From assembly GCA_019322455.1 (NCBI GenBank), contig JAHWIT010000177.1, positions 1-30,103 on the forward strand: a stretch of DNA of 30,103 nucleotides, read 5' to 3'. The translations under genes and the position numbers were made by a program. This DNA is from Candidatus Woesearchaeota archaeon (GTDB lineage: Archaea; Nanobdellota; Nanobdellia; Woesearchaeales; WJKL01). This document shows positions 13,977 through 22,758 of the stretch, one piece after another (position 1 is the first letter of the stretch; every line of letters begins with the position of its first letter). The notes beneath the pieces are model-generated. The model worked only from the letters and a program-made list of their open reading frames with translations. It was not told where the DNA came from and made no database searches.

Positions 13977-15593
13977 ATGCAAAAAATCGAAAAACTAGTC
14001 CCAGATACTTCTGTTATAATAGAGGGATTAGTATCCTTACAATTAGAAAAAAAGGAAGTAGAAATAAAACAAATAATAATTCATGAAGCAGTTTTAGCTG
14101 AACTTGAACATCAGGCAAACCAAGGCAAAGCTATAGGTCATATAGGATTAGATGAAGTTGAAAAAATAAAACAATTATCAAAGGATAAATTTGAAATTAT
14201 CTTTGCTGGAAAAAGACCTTCTGCAGCAGAAATAAAATATGCCTCTTTAGGAGAGATTGATTCATTAATAAGGCAGTTGGCTTTTGAAGAAGATGCAATA
14301 TTATTAACAGCAGATAAAGTGCAGGCCAAAGTTGCTCAGGCAAGAGGGATAAATTTCATTTTAATAGAAAAACAGAAAAAAATCAGAAAAATAAAACTTG
14401 AATCTTTCTTTGACAATTCTACAATGTCTGTTCATCTTAGAGAAAATACAAATCCTACTGCAAAAAAAGGAAAACCAGGAGATTGGCAATTTGTAAAAAT
14501 AAGAGAAAAAGAAATTAAAAAAGAAGAAATAAAAGAGATAAGTGCTGAAATAATAGAAGCTGCAAGAGCTGCAGTAGATGGATTTATTGAGATAGAAAGA
14601 GAAGGCTCAACAATTATCCAGTTAGGAACATTCAGAATTGTTATTACAAGACCTCCATTTTCAGATGGTTGGGAAATAACAGCAGTAAGGCCTGTTAAGT
14701 ATCTTTCTATTAAAGAGTATGAGATATCTGAAAAATTATTAAAGAGACTGTCAGAGCAGGCAGAAGGAATTCTTATTGCAGGCTCTCCAGGAATGGGAAA
14801 ATCAACCTTTGCAGCTGCATTATCAGAATTCTATGCTGAAAAAGGAAAAATAGTAAAAACAATAGAAGCTCCAAGGGATTTAGTTCTGCCAGAAACAATA
14901 ACTCAATATGCTGTTTCACACGGCTCTTCTCAGGAAATTCATGACATCCTATTATTATCCAGGCCAGATTACACACTATTTGATGAAATGAGAAATATAG
15001 AAGATTTTAAACTATTTGCAGACCTAAGATTATCTGGAATTGGTTTAGCAGGAGTTATACATGCAACAAATCCTATTGATGCTATTCAAAGATTTGTCGG
15101 AAAGATTGAATTAGGTGTAATCCCTCATATTATTGACACTGTTATATTCATAAAAAATGGGCAGATAGCCAAAGTTTTGAGCCTTCAAATGGAAGTTAAA
15201 GTTCCTTCAGGAATGACTGAAGCAGATTTAGCAAGGCCTGTTGTAACTGTAACTGATTTTGAGACAAAAAAGCTTGAGTTTGAATTATATAGTTATGGAG
15301 AAGAAACAGTTGTTATACCTGTTAAAGAAACTGGCAAAAAATCAGGAGTATTAAGGCTTCTAGAAGATCCTATAAAAAGATATTTCCAGATGTATTCAGA
15401 TGAAGTTGATGTAGAAGTTGTTTCAATGAATAAGGCAATTGTCCGCGTTCCTGAATATACTATAGCTGGAATTATAGGTAAAGGTGGTAAACACATAGGA
15501 GAGATTGAAAAAGAGCTTGGTATAAGTATAGACATAGAAGAATTAGCAGAAACAGAAAGAAGATATGAAAAGAAAAGAAAAAAGAAAAGATAG
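13977..15593 (+). CDS. PINA: PIN-domain and KH-domain AAA+ type ATPase
   Basis: 538 residues with the archaeal PINA architecture. The N-terminal PIN nuclease-like domain (1-135) has acidic residues D10 (VPDTSVI), E42, D95 and D113. A linker follows, then a VirB11/PilT-like ATPase with Walker A GSPGMGKST at 269-277 and LFDEMRN as the second acidic motif. A C-terminal KH domain (VPEYTIAGIIGKGGKHIGEI) ends in a basic tail. Homologues in Sulfolobus are hexameric ATPases linked to Holliday-junction branch migration; in most archaea the role is not settled. AGAGG at 13966-13970 gives a 6-base spacing to the ATG. The serS gene follows 31 bases after the stop. Confidence 0.93.
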   Translation: MQKIEKLVPDTSVIIEGLVSLQLEKKEVEIKQIIIHEAVLAELEHQANQGKAIGHIGLDEVEKIKQLSKDKFEIIFAGKRPSAAEIKYASLGEIDSLIRQLAFEEDAILLTADKVQAKVAQARGINFILIEKQKKIRKIKLESFFDNSTMSVHLRENTNPTAKKGKPGDWQFVKIREKEIKKEEIKEISAEIIEAARAAVDGFIEIEREGSTIIQLGTFRIVITRPPFSDGWEITAVRPVKYLSIKEYEISEKLLKRLSEQAEGILIAGSPGMGKSTFAAALSEFYAEKGKIVKTIEAPRDLVLPETITQYAVSHGSSQEIHDILLLSRPDYTLFDEMRNIEDFKLFADLRLSGIGLAGVIHATNPIDAIQRFVGKIELGVIPHIIDTVIFIKNGQIAKVLSLQMEVKVPSGMTEADLARPVVTVTDFETKKLEFELYSYGEETVVIPVKETGKKSGVLRLLEDPIKRYFQMYSDEVDVEVVSMNKAIVRVPEYTIAGIIGKGGKHIGEIEKELGISIDIEELAETERRYEKKRKKKR

Positions 15594-15624
15594 TTTTTTA
15601 TAGAATAAAAATAATTCAAAAAAA

Positions 15625-16899
15625 ATGTTAGACATAAAATTCATAAGAGAAAATCCTAGCTTAGTAAAAAAAGCATGCAAAAACAGAGGCTATGATATTG
15701 ATATAGATAATTTTCTTAGATTAGATGAAAAATACAGAACAAATCTGCAAAAAGTTGAAAAGCTAAAATATCAAAGAAATACTGCAGCAAAAGAAATTAA
15801 TGAATTAAAAAAACAAGGAAAAGATATAAAAGCAAAAATAAAAGAAGTAAAAGAAATTCCAACTAAAATTAAAAAATTAGAAGAGGATATTAAAGAATTA
15901 AAAGAAAAAATATTTCCAGTAATAACAACAATCCCTAATATTCCTGATCCTTCTGTACCTATTGGAGCAGATGAAACAAAAAATAAAGAAGTTAAGAAAA
16001 AAGGCAAGATTCCTAAATTTAATTTTGAAATTAAGCCTCATTGGGAAATAGGCAAAAATCTTGATATTATTGATGTTGATAAATCAATAAAATTAGCTGG
16101 TGCTGGCTTTTATATCTTCAAAGGATTAGGCGCAAGATTAGAAAGAGCATTAATCAATTTCTTCTTAGATTATCATATAAAAAATGGATTTATTGAAATC
16201 TGTCCTCCTGTGCTTGTCAATGATAAATCAATGTTTGGCACAGCTCAATTGCCAAAATTCGAACAGGATTTATATAAAACAACAGAAGGACTTTACTTAA
16301 TCCCAACATCAGAAGTTCCATTGACAAATTTACACCAAGATGAGATTCTTAACAAAGAAGAACTTCCTAAATATTACTGTGCTTTTACTCCTTGCTTTAG
16401 AACAGAAGCAGGAAAGCATGGAACAGAAACTCGCGGTATTTACAGACTGCATCAGTTTGATAAAGTTGAAATGGTTAAAATTTGTTATCCAGATCATTCT
16501 GACAAAGAACTTGAAGATATGAGACAAACAGCAGAAAAACTGCTTGAATTGCTAGAAATCCCATACAGAACTTTACTATTATGCACAGGAGATGTGGGCT
16601 TTGCAGCTTCAAAAACATATGATATTGAAGTTTGGAGTCCATATCAAAAAAAATATCTTGAAACCTCTTCTTGTAGTAATTGTAAAGATTTTCAAGCAAG
16701 AAGAATTAATACAAAATTTAGAACACCAGAAGGAAATAAATTTGTACATACATTAAATGGATCTGGATTAGCAACACCAAGATTAATAATCTCATTGCTT
16801 GAATGCAACCAACAAAAAGATGGTTCTATAAAGATTCCTAAGGTTTTGCAGCCTTATATGGATGGAATTAAAAAGATTGAAGCAAAAAAAAGTATTTAA
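15625..16899 (+). CDS. serS: Seryl-tRNA synthetase
   Basis: Class II aminoacyl-tRNA synthetase charging tRNA-Ser. 424 residues, the common (bacterial/eukaryal) form rather than the rare methanogen form. The N-terminal antiparallel coiled-coil arm (residues about 30-100) contacts the long variable arm of tRNA-Ser. In the catalytic domain are LIPTSEVPLTN, motif 2 FRTEAGKHGTETRGIYRLHQ and motif 3 LNGSGLATPRLIISLLE. The start is the ATG at 15625. It probably shares a transcript with PINA and lies downstream of its cognate tRNA-Ser gene. Confidence 0.97.
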   Translation: MLDIKFIRENPSLVKKACKNRGYDIDIDNFLRLDEKYRTNLQKVEKLKYQRNTAAKEINELKKQGKDIKAKIKEVKEIPTKIKKLEEDIKELKEKIFPVITTIPNIPDPSVPIGADETKNKEVKKKGKIPKFNFEIKPHWEIGKNLDIIDVDKSIKLAGAGFYIFKGLGARLERALINFFLDYHIKNGFIEICPPVLVNDKSMFGTAQLPKFEQDLYKTTEGLYLIPTSEVPLTNLHQDEILNKEELPKYYCAFTPCFRTEAGKHGTETRGIYRLHQFDKVEMVKICYPDHSDKELEDMRQTAEKLLELLEIPYRTLLLCTGDVGFAASKTYDIEVWSPYQKKYLETSSCSNCKDFQARRINTKFRTPEGNKFVHTLNGSGLATPRLIISLLECNQQKDGSIKIPKVLQPYMDGIKKIEAKKSI

Positions 16900-16961
16900 A
16901 AAATTTTTAAACCCAAAAATTTTTAAAAACAAATATTTATTCTTATCTACAGGGGCTTTTT

Positions 16962-18032
16962 ATGTCAATATTCAAAGATATGTTAAAATCAGGAGAATCT
17001 TTATTTAGAGATGAGATTGCTTTAGATTATGATTATCTGCCAAAACTTCTGCCTTACAGAGAAAAAGAGCAATTCTATATAGCAGGCTGTATCAAACCAT
17101 TATTACAAAAAAGAAATGGAAAAAATCTCTTTATCCATGGCGCTCCAGGAATAGGAAAAACAGCTGCAACAAGGCACATTCTAAGAGACTTAGAAAATGA
17201 AACAGATGATGTAATTCCAATATACATAAACTGCTGGAAAAAAAACACAACCTATAAAATAGTTTTAGAAATATGTGATATTATTGGTTATAAATTCACA
17301 CAAAATAAAAAAACAGAAGAGCTCTTTGAAATAATTAAACAAATGCTGAATAAAAAATCAGCTGTCTTTGTTTTTGATGAAGCAGATAAATTAGAAGACT
17401 TTGATTTTCTCTATCACATCCTAGAAGAAATATACAGAAAATCTGTTTTCTTAATAACAAACTTCAAAAATTGGATTCTAAATTTAGACGAGAGAGTAAG
17501 ATCAAGACTAACAGCAGAATTAAAAGAATTCAAGCCTTATAATGCAGAAGAAACAAAAGGAATCTTAAAAAAAAGATTAAGCTATGCCTTTGTTCCAGGA
17601 GTCTGGGAAAATGATGCTTTTGAATTAGTTGCCAAAAGAACAGCAGAAATCTCTGACATCAGATCTGGACTATACTTAATGAAAGAATCAGCACTAGCAG
17701 CAGAGGAAAAATCAAGCAAAAAAATAATAATAGAACATGTACAAATAGCAATACAAAAATTAGATGATTTCTCAATAAAAGAAAAATCAGATCTTGACCA
17801 AGAATCAAGAAATATCTTAGAACTAATTAAAAACAATTCAAACAAAAAAATTGGAGAGCTTTTTGATACCTACAGAAGATACAATGGAAAACTATCTTAC
17901 AAATCCTTCCAAAGAAAAATATCAAACCTTCAAAAAAATAATTTTATCTCAGTAGAAAAAACAGAAGGAGGATTAGAAGGCAATACAACAATCATTAAAT
18001 ATTCAGAAGAAAAAAAATTAACTGATTTTTAA
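16962..18032 (+). CDS. Orc1/Cdc6-type replication initiator
   Basis: 356 residues, normal for archaeal Orc1/Cdc6. AAA+ core: Walker A GAPGIGKT at 60-67, Walker B VFVFDEADKLED at about 134-145, sensor LITNFKNW, and RVRSRLTAELKEFKPY (arginine region). The C-terminal third (ILELIKNNSNKKIGELF to the end) has winged-helix character for origin binding. The N-terminus GESLFRDEIALDYDYLPKLLPYREKE is the conserved lead-in of this family. A TATA-like AAATATTTATTC and a short leader precede the ATG. In archaea these genes usually sit next to the origin they recognise; see the inverted repeat just downstream. Confidence 0.95.
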   Translation: MSIFKDMLKSGESLFRDEIALDYDYLPKLLPYREKEQFYIAGCIKPLLQKRNGKNLFIHGAPGIGKTAATRHILRDLENETDDVIPIYINCWKKNTTYKIVLEICDIIGYKFTQNKKTEELFEIIKQMLNKKSAVFVFDEADKLEDFDFLYHILEEIYRKSVFLITNFKNWILNLDERVRSRLTAELKEFKPYNAEETKGILKKRLSYAFVPGVWENDAFELVAKRTAEISDIRSGLYLMKESALAAEEKSSKKIIIEHVQIAIQKLDDFSIKEKSDLDQESRNILELIKNNSNKKIGELFDTYRRYNGKLSYKSFQRKISNLQKNNFISVEKTEGGLEGNTTIIKYSEEKKLTDF

Positions 18033-18218
18033 GTACTAAGATGAGCATAACAAATATGGATTTTTGATCATGTCCAGTGCTTATACAGCTTTAAACCACT
18101 AAATTCTAACATTTCAACCATTTTAACCTAGACCACAACCCACTGGACATTCTAGCGTAGCGTATATAAAGGACCTATCCTATATAATAATTATCAAAAA
18201 TTAAAGAGGTGATTAAAA
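18033..18218. other. Candidate replication origin next to orc1/cdc6
   Basis: ATGTCCAGTG at 18070-18079 and its exact inverse CACTGGACAT at 18141-18150 flank a 61-base AT-rich, C/T-biased core. Archaeal origins typically have inverted origin-recognition boxes (core CCAGTG in several lineages) around an unwinding region beside orc1/cdc6, which fits. TATATAAA at 18163-18170 is probably the promoter of the short ORF that follows. Confidence 0.45.
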
Positions 18219-18347
18219 ATGTTTAACCCATCAGATACAAGCCATGATACAATAAAACAATTATTTTATCAGCAAATAAGAAGAGTAACAAAAAGAGCCT
18301 GTGGTAATAGCTCATTTGATATTCAATTCTCAGATCAATGGTTATAG
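18219..18347 (+). CDS. 42-residue protein, unknown
   Basis: The ATG at 18219 is preceded by GAGGTGA at 18206-18212 (6-base spacing) and a TATA box about 50 bases upstream, so translation is likely. The product starts MFNPSDTSHDTIKQLFYQQI, has a helical middle (RRVTKRACG) and ends FSDQWL. No family recognised. A strong hairpin follows 46 bases after the stop. Confidence 0.55.
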   Translation: MFNPSDTSHDTIKQLFYQQIRRVTKRACGNSSFDIQFSDQWL

Positions 18348-18393
18348 TGAATTCTTAAGTACTACCCAAATTACTACCACCTAAATACCTCTT

Positions 18394-18415
18394 CCCCTTC
18401 TCATTTGAGAAGGGG
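18394..18415 (+). terminator. Perfect 9-bp GC-rich hairpin
   Basis: CCCCTTCTC and GAGAAGGGG pair around an ATTT loop, the most stable simple hairpin in this AT-rich window. It is followed by a short T-rich stretch. It most simply ends the transcript of the 42-residue ORF, or protects its 3' end; archaeal terminators do not need a hairpin, so another RNA role is possible. Confidence 0.45.
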
Positions 18416-18477
18416 TCTATTTCTATATAGTATATTAACAAAAAATTTTTAAATAGTGCTTTATCCAGAAATTTAAA

Positions 18478-19047
18478 ATGCAAGTTTATACAGCTGCTGA
18501 AGCAAAATTAAAAAGAGCAGAAATAGAATCAAGAATTGCTAGAGGACAGATTTTCATTCATCCAACAGATACTATATATGGTATTGGCTGTAATGCATTA
18601 CAATCCAAAATAGTGCAAAAGATTAGAGAACTTAAACAAAGACCTGAAACTCCATTCTCAATAATGGCGCCTTCTATTGAATGGATTAAAGAAAACTGTG
18701 TAGTCTCAAAAAAAACTGAAAAATATATTAAAGAATTACCAGGACCAGTAACCTTAATTCTAAAAACAAAAAAACAATGTGTTGCTCCAGAAGTATCTCC
18801 AAATAGTGACACAGTAGGTGTCAGAATTCCTGATCATTGGTTTCATGATATAATCCAAGAATTAGAAGTTCCTATTATAACAACCTCTGCAAATTTAGTA
18901 GGAAAAGCATTTATGACTTCTTTAGACAACTTAGATCCAGAAATACAAAAAGGAATTGATTTTATAATATATGAAGGAGAAAAGCAAGGAAGACCTTCTA
19001 AAATCATTAATTTAACAGGTGAAAAACCAACTATAAAAGAACGTTGA
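18478..19047 (+). CDS. Threonylcarbamoyl-AMP synthase (Sua5/YrdC/TsaC family)
   Basis: Makes threonylcarbamoyl-AMP for the t6A37 modification of ANN-decoding tRNAs (including initiator Met and Ser GCT). 189 residues, the YrdC domain only, without the extra Sua5 domain. Motifs: HPTDTIYGIGCNA, KQRPETPFSIM, PGPVTLILK, VGVRIPDH, ITTSANLVGK and GRPSKIINLT. A TATA-like TTTTTAAATA lies about 25-30 bases before the ATG and no ribosome-binding site is seen, which suggests a leaderless mRNA. Confidence 0.94.
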   Translation: MQVYTAAEAKLKRAEIESRIARGQIFIHPTDTIYGIGCNALQSKIVQKIRELKQRPETPFSIMAPSIEWIKENCVVSKKTEKYIKELPGPVTLILKTKKQCVAPEVSPNSDTVGVRIPDHWFHDIIQELEVPIITTSANLVGKAFMTSLDNLDPEIQKGIDFIIYEGEKQGRPSKIINLTGEKPTIKER

Positions 19048-19074
19048 TTTTTGTCACTTCTTAATAACAAAAAC

Positions 19075-19091
19075 CAAAAGCTTTATAAATA
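19075..19091 (+). promoter_or_regulatory. BRE/TATA promoter of the phosphoesterase gene
   Basis: CAAAAGCTTTATAAATA, a textbook archaeal core promoter, 32-48 bases upstream of the ATG at 19123; AAGGTG at about 19110-19115 is the ribosome-binding site. Confidence 0.7.
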
Positions 19092-19122
19092 GTTAAAATA
19101 TCTATATTTAAGGTGTTTTACA

Positions 19123-19725
19123 ATGAAAATTCTAGCATCAGGAGACATACATGGAGACATTTCATTAGCTAGAAAACTAGCAGAAAAAGCAGAAAAAGAA
19201 AATGTTGACTTAGTTGTTCTATGTGGAGATTTAACTTACGGAGAAACATCAACACAAGGTATTATAGGCCCTTTCAAAGAAAAAGGCAAACAAGTTGTCC
19301 TTATCCCAGGAAATCATGAAACAATTGCAACAGCTGACTTCCTTGCTCAACAATATGATGCAGTTAATCTGCATGGCTATTCAATAAAAGCAGGAGATAT
19401 TGGCTTATTTGGTGCAGGTGGTGCAAATATAGGACTATTCCAATTATCAGAAGATGAAATCTATGATTTACTTAAGAAAAGCCATGATAAGATCAAAGAC
19501 GCAAAAACAAGAATAATGGTTACTCACGTTCATCCAACAGAAACAAAAATGGAAAAATTCACAAAATTCTTTCCAGGATCAAGTGGAGTTAAAAAAGCAA
19601 TTGATGCTTTTAAACCAGATATTTTACTATGTTCTCATGTCCACGAAGCAGAAGGCATTGAAGAAAAAATAGGAAATACAAAAGTTATTAATGTAGGTAA
19701 AAAAGGCAAGATTATAGAGTTATAA
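19123..19725 (+). CDS. Calcineurin-like metallophosphoesterase
   Basis: 200 residues with the complete two-metal set: GDIHGD (D8, H10), CGDLTYG (D36), PGNHET, VTHVHPTE and CSHVHEAEG. The fold is that of YfcE/MJ0936-like phosphodiesterases, and the length is normal. The substrate in archaea is usually unknown. It has its own promoter, and the next gene follows 14 bases after the stop. Confidence 0.92.
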   Translation: MKILASGDIHGDISLARKLAEKAEKENVDLVVLCGDLTYGETSTQGIIGPFKEKGKQVVLIPGNHETIATADFLAQQYDAVNLHGYSIKAGDIGLFGAGGANIGLFQLSEDEIYDLLKKSHDKIKDAKTRIMVTHVHPTETKMEKFTKFFPGSSGVKKAIDAFKPDILLCSHVHEAEGIEEKIGNTKVINVGKKGKIIEL

Positions 19726-19739
19726 AATAGTGGTTAAAT

Positions 19740-20198
19740 ATGGACTTAGAATTAAAAATAGCAAATTTTACAGAAAACAGCCAAGTAGAAGAAGAAGAGT
19801 TTGGTGTTTGGAAATTTGTGCTTGTTCAGGATAATAGTAAAATATTATTATATACAGGTGCGCAGCCTAAAGAGGATTATGAATATGGGCACAGCAGGGT
19901 TGTTAGTGAAAATGATATTTCTGAAGATATTATTGGTGGAGGAGACATGTGTTTTCATTATGGAACACTTGACGTAAAAGGAATGAGCGGATACTTTGGA
20001 ATTATTCCCAATTCTATAATGGAACAATTTGCAAAATTAATTTTTGAGCAATTTCAAAATAAACATAAACTTAAAAAAATTGAAATTAATATGCATTATA
20101 TTCCAAGAGAATCAGAAGAAGCTGATCCAGAACATATTGAAATGTGGAAAAAATTAGGTTATGAATTTGATAACAGAAAAAGAGTTCTTGAATTCTAA
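19740..20198 (+). CDS. Conserved-looking protein, unknown
   Basis: 152 residues, acidic, mixed alpha/beta, with a glycine-rich segment around residues 60-90 (IIGGGDMCFHYGTL, GMSGYFGI). The C-terminal part (HIEMWKKLGYEFDNRKRVLEF) resembles the end of small acetyltransferase-like domains only in a loose way; I do not assign it. Probably co-transcribed with the phosphoesterase. Its last 4 bases overlap the end of the convergent rtcB gene. Confidence 0.65.
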   Translation: MDLELKIANFTENSQVEEEEFGVWKFVLVQDNSKILLYTGAQPKEDYEYGHSRVVSENDISEDIIGGGDMCFHYGTLDVKGMSGYFGIIPNSIMEQFAKLIFEQFQNKHKLKKIEINMHYIPRESEEADPEHIEMWKKLGYEFDNRKRVLEF

Positions 20199-21634
20199 CC
20201 CTTCACAACACCAATTGGCTTTAATCTAACAACTAATTTACCAATTCCAGCTTCATGACTAACTCTAACAACTTCATCTGGATCCTTATATGCTCCAGGA
20301 GCTTCTTCTGCAATACCCTTCCAAGAAGCGCCTTTAACATGAATCCCTTTTGCTTCTAATTCCTTAACTATTTTCTCTCCTCTATAAGTCTTTATTGCTT
20401 GATGTCTAGACATAACCCTTCCTGCACCATGTGCAGTACTTCCAAACGTTGCTTCCATTCCTTCACTAGTTCCAACTAAAACATAAGATGATCCACCCAT
20501 GCTTCCAGGAATAATAATAGGCTGTCCAATATCTCTGTAAACTTCTGGAATCTCTTTTCTTCCAGGACCAAATGCACGAGTAGCTCCTTTTCTATGCATC
20601 CAAACCTTTGTCATCTTTCCATCAATCTCATGCTCCTCAACCTTTGCAATATTATGAGCAACATCATATAATGTTTCTAATTTAGCATCTCCAATTATAT
20701 CTTTAACAGCTAATCTTGTCTGATGACCTAAAACATGCCTATTGCACCATGCAAAATTTGCAGCTGCAGCCATTGCACTAAAATATTTTTTAGCCATATC
20801 ACTTCCAGCAGGAGCATAAATTAATTCTCTATCAGGCAAACCTTTTACAATCTCAGGAAAAGTATGCTCCATTTGTCTTAAATAATCAGAACAAACTTGA
20901 TGACCTAATCCCCTGCTTCCACAATGTATCATAAAAGTTACTTGTCCTTCTTTTAATCCAAAAGCATCAGCAACTTTCTTATCAAATACCTTCTCAATAT
21001 ATTGAATTTCCAAAAAATGATTACCACTTCCTAAAGTTGCAATTTGTTTTCTTCCTCTTTTTTTTGCTAAATCAGAAACATGTTTTGAATCTGCTTGTTT
21101 CATACCTCCATTTTCTTCACTATGCTTTAAATCATCTTCATTTCCATAACCATTCTCAACAGCCCATTTAGCTCCTTTATCCAAAATTTGATTTAATTGA
21201 TCTAATTCCACTCTTATATTGCTTGAACCCAAACCAGCAGGACAATATTCAAATATTTTGTCTAATAATTCCTTTATTTTAGGTTCTACATCCTCCTTAG
21301 CAAGATTACTTTTAAGCAGCCTAACACCACAATTAATATCATAACCTATTCCACCAGGACTTATTCCTCCTTTTTCATAATCCAAAGCAGCAACCCCTCC
21401 TATTGGGAAGCCGTAGCCTTCATGACCATCCGGCATAACTATTGCATATTTGTAAATTCCAGGTAAAAAAGCAATATTTCTTCCTTGCATTAAAGTTCTA
21501 TCTTGCTTCATTTTCTCTAATAATTTTTCAGAAGCAAAAACTCTACAAGGAACCTTCATACTGCCTGTTTTAGGTATTTCCCATAAAACATCCGATATCT
21601 TTTTTATTTCAATTTCTTCATCCATTTTAATCAC
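20195..21634 (-). CDS. rtcB: RNA-splicing ligase RtcB
   Basis: GTP- and Mn-dependent ligase joining 2',3'-cyclic phosphate and 5'-OH ends; in archaea it seals tRNA exons after intron removal. About 479 residues, normal. Metal and catalytic motifs: GYDINCGVRLL (D99, C102), GSGNHFLEIQ, MIHCGSRGLGHQ, YDVAHNIAKVEEH and the guanylated-histidine segment HRKGATRAFGPG. The start is either the GTG at 21634, overlapping the archease stop by 4 bases, or the ATG at 21625. It is encoded with archease, its activator, and only about 6.5 kb from two intron-rich tRNA genes. Confidence 0.97.
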   Translation of the reverse strand: MIKMDEEIEIKKISDVLWEIPKTGSMKVPCRVFASEKLLEKMKQDRTLMQGRNIAFLPGIYKYAIVMPDGHEGYGFPIGGVAALDYEKGGISPGGIGYDINCGVRLLKSNLAKEDVEPKIKELLDKIFEYCPAGLGSSNIRVELDQLNQILDKGAKWAVENGYGNEDDLKHSEENGGMKQADSKHVSDLAKKRGRKQIATLGSGNHFLEIQYIEKVFDKKVADAFGLKEGQVTFMIHCGSRGLGHQVCSDYLRQMEHTFPEIVKGLPDRELIYAPAGSDMAKKYFSAMAAAANFAWCNRHVLGHQTRLAVKDIIGDAKLETLYDVAHNIAKVEEHEIDGKMTKVWMHRKGATRAFGPGRKEIPEVYRDIGQPIIIPGSMGGSSYVLVGTSEGMEATFGSTAHGAGRVMSRHQAIKTYRGEKIVKELEAKGIHVKGASWKGIAEEAPGAYKDPDEVVRVSHEAGIGKLVVRLKPIGVVKG

Positions 21635-22041
21635 AAATCCAAAACAACCTGCAACATATATTTATCTTTCTCTTTTTTTATCTCCATCTCTTGATAAGTA
21701 ACAGCTTTTATATGTGTTTCTGTTTCATACTTCTCTAATTCAGTATCTCCAACAACAACTGCTTTTAATTTGTTATCTTCTATCTTTATTTCTTTAACAG
21801 AATTTAATAAAAAGTTTTCACTATCAAGCAAAATCAAAAATTGTTCTAAAAAATCATAAAGCAAAGCCTTTTCATCTTCAGATGAAACTTCAATTGTCTT
21901 TTCAATTTTTGGTTCAACCTTGTCTGGATCAGTTATAACCTTTGTCAAAGCTAAAGCTGCATTAACAAAAGCTTCTTCTAATGTTTTTCCATAAGCTCTA
22001 AACTTTACATCAGCTGTATGTGGTAAAAATTCATATTTCAT
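21631..22041 (-). CDS. Archease, RtcB activator
   Basis: 136 residues. Archease speeds RtcB guanylylation and lets it turn over. The N-terminus YEFLPHTADVKFRAYGKTLEEAF carries the HTAD metal-binding motif (H8, D11), and the C-terminal KAVTYQEMEI is at the other conserved site. It overlaps rtcB downstream by 4 bases and the paralogue upstream by 11, so all three are translationally coupled. Confidence 0.94.
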   Translation of the reverse strand: MKYEFLPHTADVKFRAYGKTLEEAFVNAALALTKVITDPDKVEPKIEKTIEVSSEDEKALLYDFLEQFLILLDSENFLLNSVKEIKIEDNKLKAVVVGDTELEKYETETHIKAVTYQEMEIKKEKDKYMLQVVLDL

Positions 22042-22444
22042 TTAAAACCTTCAAGCCAACAATTGCTTTATAACCTTCTTTTGTTTTTTCTATTTTATAT
22101 TTAGAATAATCTATTGATGTAACAGTATTCTTTAAAACTTCTGGTTTTATAGGCTCTCCCCATATCTTAACTTTAACATGATTTTCATCAACTTCTTCTA
22201 CCTCAAACTTAGAAAAGAATTTTTTTTCAGCAATAATAATAGTAATTAAACCACTTAACCAATTAGATAATGTTGATTCTAAGTTATCTCCTTTCATTAA
22301 AAATTCTTCAGCTTCTTTAGGTTTTACTTTATCAATTTTACATATAAAACTGCTTAAAGCAATTGCAGCATTCTCAAATAATTCCTTCAAATTCTTCCCA
22401 TAAGCCTCAAAAACAGAATCAGATATAAATTTATAATCAACCAT
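22031..22444 (-). CDS. Diverged archease paralogue
   Basis: 137 residues with the same layout as archease: DYKFISDSVFEAYGKNLKELFENAAIALSSFI matches the N-terminal strand and first helix, and VTSIDYSKYKIEKTKEGYKAIVGLKV matches the C-terminal strands. The HTAD motif is not kept; aligned on the shared AYGK, an Asp (D9) remains but the His is Phe. This suggests a duplicated copy with altered or lost metal binding, perhaps a structural partner. The overlapping coding with archease supports a joint function. Confidence 0.82.
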   Translation of the reverse strand: MVDYKFISDSVFEAYGKNLKELFENAAIALSSFICKIDKVKPKEAEEFLMKGDNLESTLSNWLSGLITIIIAEKKFFSKFEVEEVDENHVKVKIWGEPIKPEVLKNTVTSIDYSKYKIEKTKEGYKAIVGLKVLNEI

Positions 22445-22445
22445 T

Positions 22446-22712
22446 TTAATATTCTACAATTTCAGGCATATCCTTTTTTTCTTCTCCATTATCTTCTTTT
22501 TTCTCTTCAGCAATAATTGGATTGTCTCCAAACATATTTGCAAATGCATTTCCACTATTAGGTTCTGAATTATTAGGTTCTAAACCAGGATTAGAATCTT
22601 CAAATATATTTGAATGATGTTCAGAAGAATCCTCAATTAATTTACTAAGCAAAGCAATAACCTTCCTTATGTCAGTAGCAGAATCCTCTTTTGTATCTAT
22701 TGTTATTTTCAT
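22446..22712 (-). CDS. Small acidic protein at the head of the RtcB operon
   Basis: 88 residues: an ordered N-terminus (MKITIDTKEDSATDIRKVIALLSKLI) followed by a disordered, Asn/Glu-rich tail. One base separates its stop from the archease paralogue, so it probably opens the rtcB operon. The TATA-like sequence ATATATTAGG lies just upstream on the minus strand. No family name known to me; function unknown. Confidence 0.65.
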   Translation of the reverse strand: MKITIDTKEDSATDIRKVIALLSKLIEDSSEHHSNIFEDSNPGLEPNNSEPNSGNAFANMFGDNPIIAEEKKEDNGEEKKDMPEIVEY

Positions 22713-22758
22713 ATAATAAACAATTGCTTCCTAATATATAAATTTTTTTCAAAATTCC

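Noticed and set aside
18070..18150. The 81-base inverted-repeat element as a tRNA or box C/D RNA
   Set aside because: The 10-bp terminal stem is too long for a tRNA acceptor, no anticodon arm or T-arm can be drawn on either strand, and no convincing C and D boxes are present.
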